In this document: positions 10,901 to 18,963 of the stretch, piece after piece | How the letters are laid out: every line of letters starts with the position of its first letter | Position numbering within the stretch: the stretch's first letter is position 1 | Source: CAIVPM01 sp964615145 | Lineage (GTDB): Bacteria; Bacteroidota; Bacteroidia; Chitinophagales; Chitinophagaceae | Assembly (NCBI GenBank): GCA_964615145.1 | Contig: CAZTOP010000011.1 | Location: 5,001 to 69,000, forward strand | Direction: 5' to 3' | DNA length: 64,000 nucleotides | Program-made: the position numbers and the translations under genes | Notes under the pieces: generated by a model | What the model was told of the DNA's origin: nothing | The model's database searches: none | What the model saw: the letters and a program-made list of their open reading frames with translations, nothing else

Positions 10901-10992
10901 TTTCTTTAATTCTCACTTTATTTATTATCCCAGCAATTTATACTTACATAAGCAGTAAACACCAATCGAAACAAACAAGTATTAATGAATAA
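7921..10992 (+). CDS. RND efflux transporter, HAE1/AcrB-like
   Basis: A 1023-residue inner-membrane proton/drug antiporter with the RND layout of 12 transmembrane helices and two large periplasmic loops. The start ISEFALKRPVFATVLN is typical of the family. TM4 carries the paired aspartates of the proton relay in GLVVDDGIVVTENIF. The C-terminal half repeats the fold (LIGLVTKNGILIVEFANQ). DD in TM4 and overall resemblance place it with hydrophobe/amphiphile pumps, not the metal (CzcA) branch. It lies between its adaptor and TolC genes, making a complete pump. Confidence 0.93.
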   Translation: MNISEFALKRPVFATVLNISIILFGLVGYSFLAVREYPAIDPPTISVSTTYAGANADIIESQITEPIEKVVNGIPGIKTITSSSSIGRSNIVVEFNVGENLESAANDVRDKVGQAVKNLPQDIDAAPVVTKADANSDFIILMAVQSRSKNLLELSDYAENVLQEQLQTIPEVSGVNILGQKRPAMRIWTNTDKMNAFNITFNDIKTALEKENVEIPSGKLYGSKTEVTIRAIGKLTTENDFNNLILVENASGIIRLKDVAKVEIGPENDEFSWRLNGVSAIGLAITPQPGANYIRIADEFYKRIDEIKKTLKDDIEIKPLFDVTKNVRRSIKEVEETLLISFSLVVLVIFFFFRNFLIAIRPLIDIPISLIATFFIMYLFGFSVNVLTLLGIVLATGLVVDDGIVVTENIFRKLESGLPIKKAALEGSKEIFFAVISTSITLAVVFIPVVFLQGFVGSLFREFGVTVAAAVLISAFVSLTITPVLNVLLQRKNAGHGKFYEKTEPFFKGIESGYKRLLIGFVNVRWVSWILLLACVVIGYFAYNNLQSELAPLEDKSSIRFQITGPEGASYGYMLDVGDKLGNFLGDSIPERDFAFSAIPGFGGTGVNTGFARIKLVDPELRTKSQSQIAKEIGKKLSRFNQARIFPVEEQTIAVGLGSKGALPIQFILQNLDFEKLKEVLPRFLEEARKDKTFGNVDVNLKFNKPELQMTIDKMKAKDLGLSTAAIADVVQSAFSGRRLAYFIMNGKQYQVISQVEYKDRQTPKDIAGLYVRNNVGNAIPLSTVVSLKESSNPPTLYHYNRFKAATIQASLAEGKTVGDGVKAMQAIANKLLDASFQTSLSGASRDFAESSSNTSFAFGLALMLIYLVLAAQFESFKDPFIIMLTVPLALAGALLSLYLFNQTINIFSQIGMIMLIGLVTKNGILIVEFANQKRNNGIPKKQAVIEAATQRLRPILMTSLATALGALPIALSLGDASTSRIPLGIVIVGGIIFSLILTLFIIPAIYTYISSKHQSKQTSINE

Positions 10993-10994
10993 CT

Positions 10995-12284
10995 ATGAAT
11001 AAAAAGTTTATATTTTCTTTGATTCTTTTTTTACCAGTTATTGTTTTGTCTCAAAAAATAACTTTAGAAGATGCTATAAATATTGCCCTAAAAAAAAATC
11101 TAGATATTGAAATAGCAAAAAATAATTTAGAGATTTCATCCATCAATAATCATATTGGTATTGCAGGAGGATTACCAACAATTATTGCAACTATTAGTGA
11201 CCAAGAAAATGTCTCTAATATTAATCAAAAATTAAATACTGGGACAGAAATCAGTAAAAATGGAGCTTTTAACAATAGTTTTAATGCAAATCTTTCAGCC
11301 AGCATCTTAGTTTTTAATAATTATAGAGTGGTTGCTACAAAAAAACGTTTAGAGCAATTAAAGATGCAAGGAGAGCAACAACTTGCATCGCAAATTCAAA
11401 ATATTATATCAAATGTAACGCTGCAATATTTTAATATTATTAAAGAGCAATCTTATTTGAGCACTTTGCAACAAAGTATTAATATTTCCAAAAAACAGTT
11501 GGAAATTATTAATACAAAAAAAGATATTGGAATGGCAAATGATGCAGACGTGTTTCAAAGTAAAATTGATTTGAACACAAGAATGCAAGATTTTTATACG
11601 CAGGAATTAGCAATAAAACGTGCTGTTGCCGACTTTTCGAATTTACTCTATTTAAAAGCAGATAGCAATATTTGGGTAAAGGATTCTATAGTTATTGGCG
11701 AAACATTATCCTATGATAAAATACTTTCAACAATACAAGCGAATGCTGATGTTAGTGCATTGGATTATCAAATTAAAGTAAACAAATTATTAGAAAAAGA
11801 AACAAAAGATCAACGTTTTCCAAGTTTGAGAGCTAATGCAGGTATTAACTATGGTAGAACTCAATCCGATGCTGGTCAGTTATTGCTAAATCAATCTTAT
11901 GGCCCCTTTGTTGGGCTAACTTTAGGTATTCCATTATACAGTAGTGGAAATATAAAAAGGCAAGAAAAAATAGCTGGTATTAATACAAAAATTGCGATAT
12001 CACAAAAGGACAAATTGATTAATTATTATCAAGCAGAAGTGTTTAAAACTTACCAAACCTACATTACCGCTAAGGCTCAAATAAATTCTCAACAAGATAA
12101 TTTTGAACTAGCAAAAAAACTGGTTGATTTGGTAATGCAAAAATTTCAACTATCACAAGCAACAATTTTAGAGCTAAATGCAGCCCAAAAAAGTTATGAG
12201 GATGCAGCCTTTAAGCTTGTTTCAATAAAATACATTGCTAAGGTTGCAGAAATAGAATTACGAAGAATAAGCAATAATTTTTAA
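10995..12284 (+). CDS. TolC-family outer membrane efflux protein
   Basis: A 429-residue outer-membrane channel of the tripartite pump. A cleavable signal peptide (MNKKFIFSLILFLPVIVLSQ) is followed by two related TolC repeats rich in long alpha-helical, coiled-coil sequence (ALKKNLDIEIAKNNLEIS in the first). It has no lipobox, unlike the second TolC-family gene of this window (28360-29772). The start codon lies 2 bases after the pump stop, implying translational coupling. Confidence 0.92.
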   Translation: MNKKFIFSLILFLPVIVLSQKITLEDAINIALKKNLDIEIAKNNLEISSINNHIGIAGGLPTIIATISDQENVSNINQKLNTGTEISKNGAFNNSFNANLSASILVFNNYRVVATKKRLEQLKMQGEQQLASQIQNIISNVTLQYFNIIKEQSYLSTLQQSINISKKQLEIINTKKDIGMANDADVFQSKIDLNTRMQDFYTQELAIKRAVADFSNLLYLKADSNIWVKDSIVIGETLSYDKILSTIQANADVSALDYQIKVNKLLEKETKDQRFPSLRANAGINYGRTQSDAGQLLLNQSYGPFVGLTLGIPLYSSGNIKRQEKIAGINTKIAISQKDKLINYYQAEVFKTYQTYITAKAQINSQQDNFELAKKLVDLVMQKFQLSQATILELNAAQKSYEDAAFKLVSIKYIAKVAEIELRRISNNF

Positions 12285-12379
12285 TAAAATTGTGGTATAA
12301 TTTACTGCATACAAACAATTTACCTTAGCTTCGCTTTACCCCAGATGTTTAAACTATTATTAACGTTTAAATATTAATC

Positions 12380-12667
12380 ATGATTTATAAAATTAGTATT
12401 GTTGAGGCAAGGATTTTCTTCGCTTGTGTGTCTTTTTTATGTTTATTCATTAAAACTTACTACTACTTAAAAATTAAACACGACAAAAGTTTGGGCGAGT
12501 TTATTATGGACTTATTTAGGTGGGCACCAAAAATTGTTATTAAAAACTCTGGTGCAGATAAAGATAGAAGAACTTATATGAGAAAGAATAATTACTTAGC
12601 AGTTTACTTTTGGATTTCAGTTTTCATTCAATTATTTCTGTTGTTTTACAAACCTACTACTGACTAG
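12380..12667 (+). CDS. Small membrane protein of unknown function
   Basis: A 95-residue protein that I do not recognise. It has a hydrophobic segment at about residues 8-30, a basic central stretch containing DLFRWAPKIVIKNSGADKDRR, and a second hydrophobic segment at about 73-91. The arrangement suggests two membrane helices with a positively charged loop. A TAGCTTCG box (12326-12333) may be its promoter. Its last 11 bases overlap the 3' end of the convergent DUF2851 gene. Confidence 0.6.
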   Translation: MIYKISIVEARIFFACVSFLCLFIKTYYYLKIKHDKSLGEFIMDLFRWAPKIVIKNSGADKDRRTYMRKNNYLAVYFWISVFIQLFLLFYKPTTD

Positions 12668-13946
12668 AAAATATATTTTCTTTTAATATATTGTTACCTA
12701 CTGCACATTCAAGACATTTCTTTTTTGAGCAATAGCTATTAGTAAGTTCAATTAAGGCTTGTGAGTCGAATGCAGATTTGTTCTCTATTAATAATATTTC
12801 CCACTCTTTGGTAATTTTGTTTTTTTCAGGCTTTATCTGATGCAGCCAATTAATCGATTTTAATTTAAGTTCATCGTCGTTATGATGCCAACCATAAGAA
12901 AAAAATATTGGAATAATGGTGTTGATAATAATGTTGTCAATAGTTTGTTTGCCGAGTTTCTTTTCATCAAAATCTGATGGGTTATCAAAAAATGTGTAAT
13001 GATAATTCCAATAACTACTACAATTAATATTGAACAAGTTCTGTAACTCTGAAATAGTTTCTATTTCTTTTATTTTAGAAAAAAGATGGCTTGAATTTGA
13101 AATTAAAGCTGCTAGTTGTGCCAATCGAATAGTAGGAAAATTGGCAGGTCTCATTCTTAAAAAAAGAGCAGAACCTTTTACTTCATTTAAATTGTATTTT
13201 CTTTTTAGAAAAATATATTCTTTTTTTAGTGATAAAGGATAATCATTCTGAAATTCATCATTGAGTAAGTTAGCCTGACCCAATAGCATTGCTTCTAATT
13301 GATGAATTCTATTTTTATGTTTGGATAATATATTGTTACTAATAGTTTCAGCAACTTGCTGAAAAAAAGTAGCATTCACTTTTAGCCCAAAATTATAAGC
13401 TAGTAATTGCCACATTGTTTCTTCCCAATTATTGTTATTTTTTTTATAAACCTCTTGTATTTGTGAAGATTTATAGAGGAGTCTTTCTGTTGTAAGTCTT
13501 TCTTTCCAGGATGTCCAGCCAAGTTGCGATAAACACGGCAAAAAACTATTGCAAGGTAGCTGCAGGGTAGCTTCCATTAATTCAATATACTTTTCAATTA
13601 GTACTTTTGGAACAATGTTTTTTAATTCTAAAGTTGGAATTGGAGTGTTATTGTCATCTTTAATTGGAATATCATTTTCCCAAACTATGTGTAGAATAAT
13701 GTTTTTGTAATTCTTATCATTCGAATGTTGATGTAGTATCCATTGTGAGGCTTTGGTATGGATTTCAATATTTCCAGATAAAATAATATTATTGATTTTA
13801 ATTCTTGCATTGAAAAAGTCTGGACCTTGATTCGTATTTAATGTTCCAACATTGATAATACTCAATGCATCATTTTCTGCTGTAACTAAATTTGATTTAT
13901 TAAAATATTGAAATTGCCAAATATATTGTAGTAGTTTCTCGTTCAT
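12657..13946 (-). CDS. DUF2851 family protein
   Basis: A 429-residue member of the DUF2851 family, found mainly in Bacteroidota. The N-terminal block LLQYIWQFQYFNKSNLVTAE, the segment NQGPDFFNARIKIN and the block LRMRPANFPTIRLAQLA are hallmarks of the family. The C-terminus has a CSKKKCLECAVGN cluster with three cysteines, possibly a metal site. No signal peptide or membrane segment is seen, so it is probably cytoplasmic. Biochemical function is unknown. It is the last gene of a minus-strand run (ABC ATPase, permease, LolA-like, DUF2851), separated from the LolA-like gene by 37 bp. Confidence 0.85.
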   Translation of the reverse strand: MNEKLLQYIWQFQYFNKSNLVTAENDALSIINVGTLNTNQGPDFFNARIKINNIILSGNIEIHTKASQWILHQHSNDKNYKNIILHIVWENDIPIKDDNNTPIPTLELKNIVPKVLIEKYIELMEATLQLPCNSFLPCLSQLGWTSWKERLTTERLLYKSSQIQEVYKKNNNNWEETMWQLLAYNFGLKVNATFFQQVAETISNNILSKHKNRIHQLEAMLLGQANLLNDEFQNDYPLSLKKEYIFLKRKYNLNEVKGSALFLRMRPANFPTIRLAQLAALISNSSHLFSKIKEIETISELQNLFNINCSSYWNYHYTFFDNPSDFDEKKLGKQTIDNIIINTIIPIFFSYGWHHNDDELKLKSINWLHQIKPEKNKITKEWEILLIENKSAFDSQALIELTNSYCSKKKCLECAVGNNILKENIFSSQ

Positions 13947-13983
13947 ACTAATAGCTTAAATTAATAAACCAAAAGTAAACGAT

Positions 13984-14679
13984 TTAACTTTTAAATACAC
14001 CAGTATCAATGCCTTTATTGATGATGTAATTTGAATAAATAAATTCAACTCTTCCTTTCTTTTTCTTAAGTTTCAACTTCTCTTCTGGTTTCATATCATC
14101 ATCAAAGTCTAATGTAACTCCTTTAGGCATTTTATAATCTTTTACATTAAAACTAAAAATCATTTTGTCGGGTAATCCTAAATTTGAGTATTGACCATAA
14201 AACATTTCCATTTCAAAACTGCCATTCTCTTTGGTGGTAGTAGCTGATTTTTTAATCAATAATGCCGACTCATCAATGTATAAAGTTGTAATAACAATAT
14301 CGCTGGCATCGTCTAATGGCAACAGTTTAATTATTTTAACTTTTGTTCCACTAATTGTTTGTTCGCCTGCATCAATAGCTGTATAATTAATCATTCCTAA
14401 TACTGAAGATGAATTAATACTTACTCCACCTTTTGGCAGTATAGAGATTCCTTTTTCTTTTACGAGTTTTAGTTTATTGGGCTTTTGATAATAGACTTTC
14501 ACTTTCCCGATTGGAGCTTTAATGAATGCTACATCTGTTTTCATTTTACCATCAGCAACATAATCATTTACTTGCTCTAATTTAGCCCTAACTTTTTTTA
14601 CCAAAGCATCCGCATCTTGTGCAGATGAGTTATTATGGAATGTAAGTAGTAATAAAAATAATATTGTAATTTTTCTCAT
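13984..14679 (-). CDS. LolA-like outer membrane lipoprotein carrier family protein
   Basis: A 231-residue exported protein with a signal peptide (cleavage near SSAQ, residue 21) and a LolA/LolB-type beta-barrel pattern. The sequence GKVKVYYQKPNKLKLV matches the family's antiparallel strand region. Family members bind acyl chains of lipoproteins in the periplasm. This one is more divergent than a housekeeping LolA, and its cargo is unknown. The start codon lies only 5 bases after the ABC permease stop, so the protein probably works with that transporter. Confidence 0.75.
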   Translation of the reverse strand: MRKITILFLLLLTFHNNSSAQDADALVKKVRAKLEQVNDYVADGKMKTDVAFIKAPIGKVKVYYQKPNKLKLVKEKGISILPKGGVSINSSSVLGMINYTAIDAGEQTISGTKVKIIKLLPLDDASDIVITTLYIDESALLIKKSATTTKENGSFEMEMFYGQYSNLGLPDKMIFSFNVKDYKMPKGVTLDFDDDMKPEEKLKLKKKKGRVEFIYSNYIINKGIDTGVFKS

Positions 14680-14684
14680 GATAT

Positions 14685-15560
14685 TTAGCTTAAGATGTCT
14701 TTCTTTTTTAATAGGTAAATAGAAGCACCAACAAATCCTACAATGTGTGTGATTAATATAATACTAGAATTAATAATCTTATCTGGCCTTTGAATTGAAC
14801 CTCTAATACTTTCATTATCTGCATTCACTTTTACATCAAAAAATTCTTTCCATGCAACCATATGTGTGGTAAACATAAAAGGTTTTATTTTATTGAAAAT
14901 TGGAATACTCATTGTACTAAAAATAGTAAAAACTATTATAATACTCATTGTTGCAACAATTGGTCCTATTGAGTTTTCGGCAAATAGAGACAGAAAAAAT
15001 GAAAGTGCCGCCACAGTTAACATTGCCAATGCAGCAAAAAAGAATGCACCTTCATATCTCCAAAAAATATCTCCGTTAGCAATTTGAACAGCGTAATTGT
15101 TTTTTACTAAAAAAATATCATCTGTTCCAAAAATTATCATACTTACAAATAATGCTAAAAAGGCAACCCAAATTAATAGTAACAAAGTGTAAACAGCAGC
15201 AGCAGCAAATTTTGCCAATACAAATTCGGTTCTTGTAATTGGCTTTGAAAGTAGCAATCTTAATGTACCCATATTTGCTTCGCCACTTATCATATCACCG
15301 GCTATTAATGCAATTAATAATGGAACGTGAATTAATAGTAATTGCAAAATGCAAAAGCATACAAAGTAGCCATTGCAAAGGTTCCCGTTAATTTCAAAAC
15401 TATTTCCAAGGTCGGCTAATACAAATGAAATATATTCTTTACCATCTTTTAATAAACCAATTTGAATGATTACTATAAGGGCAGTTATTGCTGCAAATGA
15501 TAAATAAGTTCTTGGACGTTTAAATATTTTATAGAGTTCAAGTTTAAACAGATTGTACAT
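14685..15560 (-). CDS. ABC-2 type transporter permease
   Basis: A 291-residue integral membrane subunit with six predicted helices. The N-terminus MYNLFKLELYKIFKRPRTYL and the block GDMISGEANMGTLRLLLSKPITRTEFVLAKF are typical of ABC-2 permeases of the NosY/GldF type. A large extracytoplasmic loop lies between helices 1 and 2. The gene overlaps the 3' end of the ATPase gene by 17 bp, so the two subunits are translationally coupled. Substrate is not determined. Confidence 0.9.
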   Translation of the reverse strand: MYNLFKLELYKIFKRPRTYLSFAAITALIVIIQIGLLKDGKEYISFVLADLGNSFEINGNLCNGYFVCFCILQLLLIHVPLLIALIAGDMISGEANMGTLRLLLSKPITRTEFVLAKFAAAAVYTLLLLIWVAFLALFVSMIIFGTDDIFLVKNNYAVQIANGDIFWRYEGAFFFAALAMLTVAALSFFLSLFAENSIGPIVATMSIIIVFTIFSTMSIPIFNKIKPFMFTTHMVAWKEFFDVKVNADNESIRGSIQRPDKIINSSIILITHIVGFVGASIYLLKKKDILS

Positions 15561-16470
15561 AATTTCCTTTGGTTACTTTTAAAAAATAGTCTTCTAAACT
15601 GTGCCTTTGTTGCATTGAGTAAACATTAATATTTAATGTAACTAAGTCTTTGTGAAGTATTGGTATTTGTTCTTTAGGAAGCATTAAAGTAATAATGTTA
15701 TTCGTCAAAGGTTGTAGTTGTGTTTGCCAGTTTGATTTTTCCAGAATTTTCTGAGATTCTATTGGAGAATTTGTTTCAATTTCTACAACAGTTTGTTCTG
15801 GGTCAATTAAATCTTGAATAGTACCTTCAATAATTTTTTTCCCTTTATCAATAATCAAAATTCTTGAGGCTACTTGCTCAATTTCGTTTAATAAATGTGA
15901 CGACACAACTACGGTTTTTTTATACTCAACACTCAAGTTTTTTATTAGGTTTCTAATGTCTGCAATACCCTGTGGATCTAGTCCATTGGTAGGTTCATCA
16001 AGTAATACTAAAGCTGGATTATGAACCAATGCAATAGCAATCCCAAGCCGTTGTTTCATTCCTTGTGAAAAGCCTTTTACTTTATCTTTTGCTCTTGATG
16101 CTAAGCCAACCATTTCCAAATGCTGCATTAATAATTTATCAGTAACATTACACCCACTGAGCTTAGCAAAGAATTTAAGATTGTCGTAAGCAGAAAGATA
16201 TTTGTACAAATCTGGGCGTTCAATCATTGCTCCAACTTGAGATAATATTTCTTTTCTGTTATTGATTAAGGGTTTACCAAATATTTCAATTTTCCCTTCT
16301 GTAGGGGCAATTAAAGTAAGCAACATCCTTATGGTTGTGCTTTTGCCAGCACCATTTTGACCCAAAAAACCATATACATCGCCTTCATTGACGCTGAATG
16401 ATAAATTACGTACAGCTTGTAATTTTCCAAAATTTTTGCAAAGCCCACTAACATTTATTATTTCTGACAT
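15544..16470 (-). CDS. ABC transporter ATP-binding protein
   Basis: A 308-residue ATPase with Walker A GQNGAGKST (residues 37-45), signature FSQGMKQRLGIA, Walker B LVLLDEPTNGLDP and the switch histidine in VVVSSHLL. The C-terminal extension of about 90 residues is usual for ABC-2 systems of the CcmA/NatA/GldA type. It is first in a four-gene minus-strand operon with permease, LolA-like protein and DUF2851. It is divergent from the glutamine amidotransferase gene across a 94-bp gap. Confidence 0.93.
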   Translation of the reverse strand: MSEIINVSGLCKNFGKLQAVRNLSFSVNEGDVYGFLGQNGAGKSTTIRMLLTLIAPTEGKIEIFGKPLINNRKEILSQVGAMIERPDLYKYLSAYDNLKFFAKLSGCNVTDKLLMQHLEMVGLASRAKDKVKGFSQGMKQRLGIAIALVHNPALVLLDEPTNGLDPQGIADIRNLIKNLSVEYKKTVVVSSHLLNEIEQVASRILIIDKGKKIIEGTIQDLIDPEQTVVEIETNSPIESQKILEKSNWQTQLQPLTNNIITLMLPKEQIPILHKDLVTLNINVYSMQQRHSLEDYFLKVTKGNYVQSV

Positions 16471-16564
16471 AGATAGTTGTTGCTTTTATTATAATGCAAA
16501 AGAAAAGTAAAAAAGAATAAGCAACTCATTGTTATTTTGTATTAACAATTTATTTAGATAATAA

Positions 16565-17176
16565 ATGCAATTAATAACTGATTTCGCAAATTCAAAGGTT
16601 GTTATTATAGATAATTATGACTCGTTTACTTATAATCTAGTTCATCAGATAGAAAAAATAGTAAACACAAATGTTACTGTTTTTTTGAATGATGCTTTTG
16701 ACTTAGAACAATTAGATGCCTTTGATAAAGTTGTTTTATCTCCTGGTCCAGGATTGCCTCAAAATGCAGGGAAATTAATGCAAGTAATAGATGTTTATAA
16801 AAACAAAAAAAGTATGCTTGGTGTTTGTTTAGGACATCAAGCCATTGGGTTATATTTTGGAGCCAACTTAATTAATTTAAATACTGTTTATCATGGCATC
16901 CAAAGTCCTATAACTTTTTCAAATTTTGAGTCTAATAATGTTCAAAGTATTTTCAAAAATATTGAACAACCAATGCAAGTTGGACGTTATCATAGTTGGG
17001 TTATTAATCCTCTTAATTTACCAAATGAACTAATTATAACAGCTAAAGATTCAGAAGGAAATATTATGGCAATTGAACACAAAAACTTTAATATCACTGG
17101 CGTACAATTTCATCCCGAAAGTATTATGACACCTGATGGATTAATAATGATGAAAAATTGGATAAGCAGGTCTTAA
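16565..17176 (+). CDS. Aminodeoxychorismate/anthranilate synthase component II (glutamine amidotransferase)
   Basis: A class I glutamine amidotransferase that supplies ammonia to chorismate in p-aminobenzoate (PabA) or anthranilate (TrpG) synthesis. The triad is visible: C88 in MLGVCLGHQAIG, and H183 and E185 in VQFHPESIMTP. The N-terminus VVIIDNYDSFTYNLVHQI is the family signature. At 203 residues it is slightly longer than typical PabA/TrpG because of about ten extra N-terminal residues. No component I or trp genes are adjacent, so the choice between PabA and TrpG is open. PabA is a little more likely because trpG normally sits in a trp operon. Confidence 0.9.
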   Translation: MQLITDFANSKVVIIDNYDSFTYNLVHQIEKIVNTNVTVFLNDAFDLEQLDAFDKVVLSPGPGLPQNAGKLMQVIDVYKNKKSMLGVCLGHQAIGLYFGANLINLNTVYHGIQSPITFSNFESNNVQSIFKNIEQPMQVGRYHSWVINPLNLPNELIITAKDSEGNIMAIEHKNFNITGVQFHPESIMTPDGLIMMKNWISRS

Positions 17177-17264
17177 CAAATATTATTCTTTTTAACATTA
17201 TTTTTTAATTGCCTAATATTAGTGTAAGTCACAATCATTATCTTGCCCACCTTAATTTTATTAT

Positions 17265-18551
17265 ATGAAATACGAATTGCTCAACAATCAAATTTTTATT
17301 AATAACCGTAAGCGTTTTGCTAAAGAAATGCAATCAAATAGTATTGCCATTTTTGGCAGTAATGATGAGTTTCCAACAAATGGAGATGCTATTCACAAGT
17401 TTAAGCAAAACAGTAATCTCTATTGGCTTACAGGTGTTGAGCAAGAAGATACAATGGTGATTCTTTTTCCTGATAATGTAGATGAAAAATACAGAGAAGT
17501 TTTAGTGTTGGTTCGCCCAAATGAGATGAAAGAGAAATGGGATGGCAAGCGTTTAAGAATGGATGAAGCACAAAAAATATCTGGCATTAAAACTATTGTT
17601 TGGCTTGACAGTTTAGATGCATTGTTACAAACTTGGATTCACTCAGCAGACAATATTTACTTAGATAGTAACGAGAATGATAGAAAAGCTACAACCATTC
17701 GCAGCAGAGATTATAGATTAATTGATGAAATGAAAGTTGCATATCCATTGCATAACTTTTTTCGAGCAGCTAAGATTTTAAAAAATCTTCGTGGTGTAAA
17801 AACAAAAGAAGAGGTTGTTGTAATGCAAAAGGCAATTGATATAACAGAAAATACATTCCGTCATTTACTAAAATTCATCAAGCCCGGTGTGATGGAATAT
17901 GAAATCGAAGCTGAAATTATGCATCAGTTCTTGCGTCAGCGTGCAACTGGCGAAGCTTATGGAAGCATTATTGCCAGTGGCGACAATGCCAGAATTTTGC
18001 ATTATATCAATAACAACCAAGAATGTAAAGATGGGGATTTAATATTGATGGATTTTGGAGCAAGCTATGGTGGTTATAATGCAGACTTAACCAGAACAAT
18101 TCCTGTAAATGGCAAGTTTACAAAGCGACAAAAAGAAGTTTACAATGCTTGTTTGCATTTACATAATTATGCTAAAACAATTTTAAAACCTGGTATTTCG
18201 GTAGTTGATTATACAGATAAAGTAGGAGAGGAGGCAACAAAACAATTTATTAAAATTGGATTGCTGAATAAAGTAGATGTGAAGAACGAAGACAAAGAAA
18301 ACAGAGCATTTAGAAAATATTTATACCATGGCATTAGTCACCATTTGGGCATTGATGTGCACGATTTAGGAACAAGAACAAACCCTTTGCAAGCTGGAAT
18401 GTTATTAACCATTGAACCTGGTATTTATATTGAAGAAGAAAAAATGGGTATACGAATAGAAAACAATGTTTGGCTTACAAAAACAGGTAGTATTGATTTA
18501 ATGAAGAATATTCCAATTACAGTTGAGGAGATTGAAAAATTGATGAAGTAA
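17265..18551 (+). CDS. pepP: Xaa-Pro aminopeptidase (aminopeptidase P family, M24)
   Basis: A 428-residue cytoplasmic metallopeptidase that removes N-terminal residues preceding proline. The N-terminal creatinase-like domain (AIFGSNDEFPTNGDAIHKF) is followed by the pita-bread domain. Metal-ligand segments are LILMDFGASYGGYNADLTRT (two Asp), YHGISHHLGIDVHD (His), TIEPGIYIEEE (Glu) and MGIRIENNVW (Glu). The length is normal. The TAA stop at 18549-18551 is followed immediately by the left repeat of the four-helix-bundle cassette. Confidence 0.93.
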   Translation: MKYELLNNQIFINNRKRFAKEMQSNSIAIFGSNDEFPTNGDAIHKFKQNSNLYWLTGVEQEDTMVILFPDNVDEKYREVLVLVRPNEMKEKWDGKRLRMDEAQKISGIKTIVWLDSLDALLQTWIHSADNIYLDSNENDRKATTIRSRDYRLIDEMKVAYPLHNFFRAAKILKNLRGVKTKEEVVVMQKAIDITENTFRHLLKFIKPGVMEYEIEAEIMHQFLRQRATGEAYGSIIASGDNARILHYINNNQECKDGDLILMDFGASYGGYNADLTRTIPVNGKFTKRQKEVYNACLHLHNYAKTILKPGISVVDYTDKVGEEATKQFIKIGLLNKVDVKNEDKENRAFRKYLYHGISHHLGIDVHDLGTRTNPLQAGMLLTIEPGIYIEEEKMGIRIENNVWLTKTGSIDLMKNIPITVEEIEKLMK

Positions 18552-18565
18552 GACTATAGACGACA

Positions 18566-18592
18566 GACTACAGTCGACAGTGGACTGTTAAC
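18566..18592. repeat. Left inverted repeat of the four-helix-bundle cassette
   Basis: A 27-base segment containing CTACAGTCGAC, which matches the reverse complement of 18991-19017 at 22 of 27 positions. Within it, ACAGTC and GACTGT can pair as a small hairpin. It lies between the pepP stop and the small ORF. Confidence 0.8.
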
Positions 18593-18600
18593 TTATTAAA
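18591..18600. repeat. Direct repeat ACTTATTAAA, left copy
   Basis: The 10-base sequence ACTTATTAAA occurs here and again at 19023-19032, just beyond the right inverted repeat. It may be a duplicated target or part of the repeat ends. Confidence 0.6.
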
Positions 18601-18609
18601 ATTATAATT

Positions 18610-18963
18610 ATGGCTTTTAAGTTTGAAAAATTAAAGGTTTGGAATATTGGATTACAGTTGGCTGGTGAGGTTTCTGAACTTGTAAAATTATTTCCTAAAG
18701 ACGAATTATTTATTTTAACATCACAAATGAAAAGAGCAGCAGACTCGGTTGTATTGAACATAGCTGAAGGTAGTACTTTACATACCAATGCTGAATTCAA
18801 AAGATTTCTTGTAATTGCAAATCGTTCAGCTTTGGAGGTTATAAGTTGTTTGTATATAGCTAGGCAAAGAAAGTTTATTGACGAAAATATATTCCAAGAA
18901 AAATACTCTAAATATGAATCATTGATTGTTATGATTCAAGCATTAATTAAAACATTAAATTAG
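18610..18963 (+). CDS. Four helix bundle protein (23S rRNA intervening-sequence protein family)
   Basis: A 117-residue, all-helical protein of the family named after ORFs found in 23S rRNA intervening sequences (PF05635/TIGR02436-like). The diagnostic segments are FEKLKVWNIGLQLAGEV at the start and SQMKRAADSVVLNIAEGS at residues 39-56. Such proteins are structurally related to the Avd accessory proteins of diversity-generating retroelements and occur as scattered single genes in Bacteroidota. No reverse transcriptase or template repeat is near. The ORF is framed by imperfect inverted repeats. Its TAG stop directly abuts the pssA start (TAGATG), so pssA translation may depend on it. Function is unknown. 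Confidence 0.88.
   Translation: MAFKFEKLKVWNIGLQLAGEVSELVKLFPKDELFILTSQMKRAADSVVLNIAEGSTLHTNAEFKRFLVIANRSALEVISCLYIARQRKFIDENIFQEKYSKYESLIVMIQALIKTLN

Noticed and set aside
18610..18963. Diversity-generating retroelement around the Avd-like four-helix-bundle gene
   Set aside because: No reverse transcriptase, template repeat or variable repeat is present in the neighbourhood.
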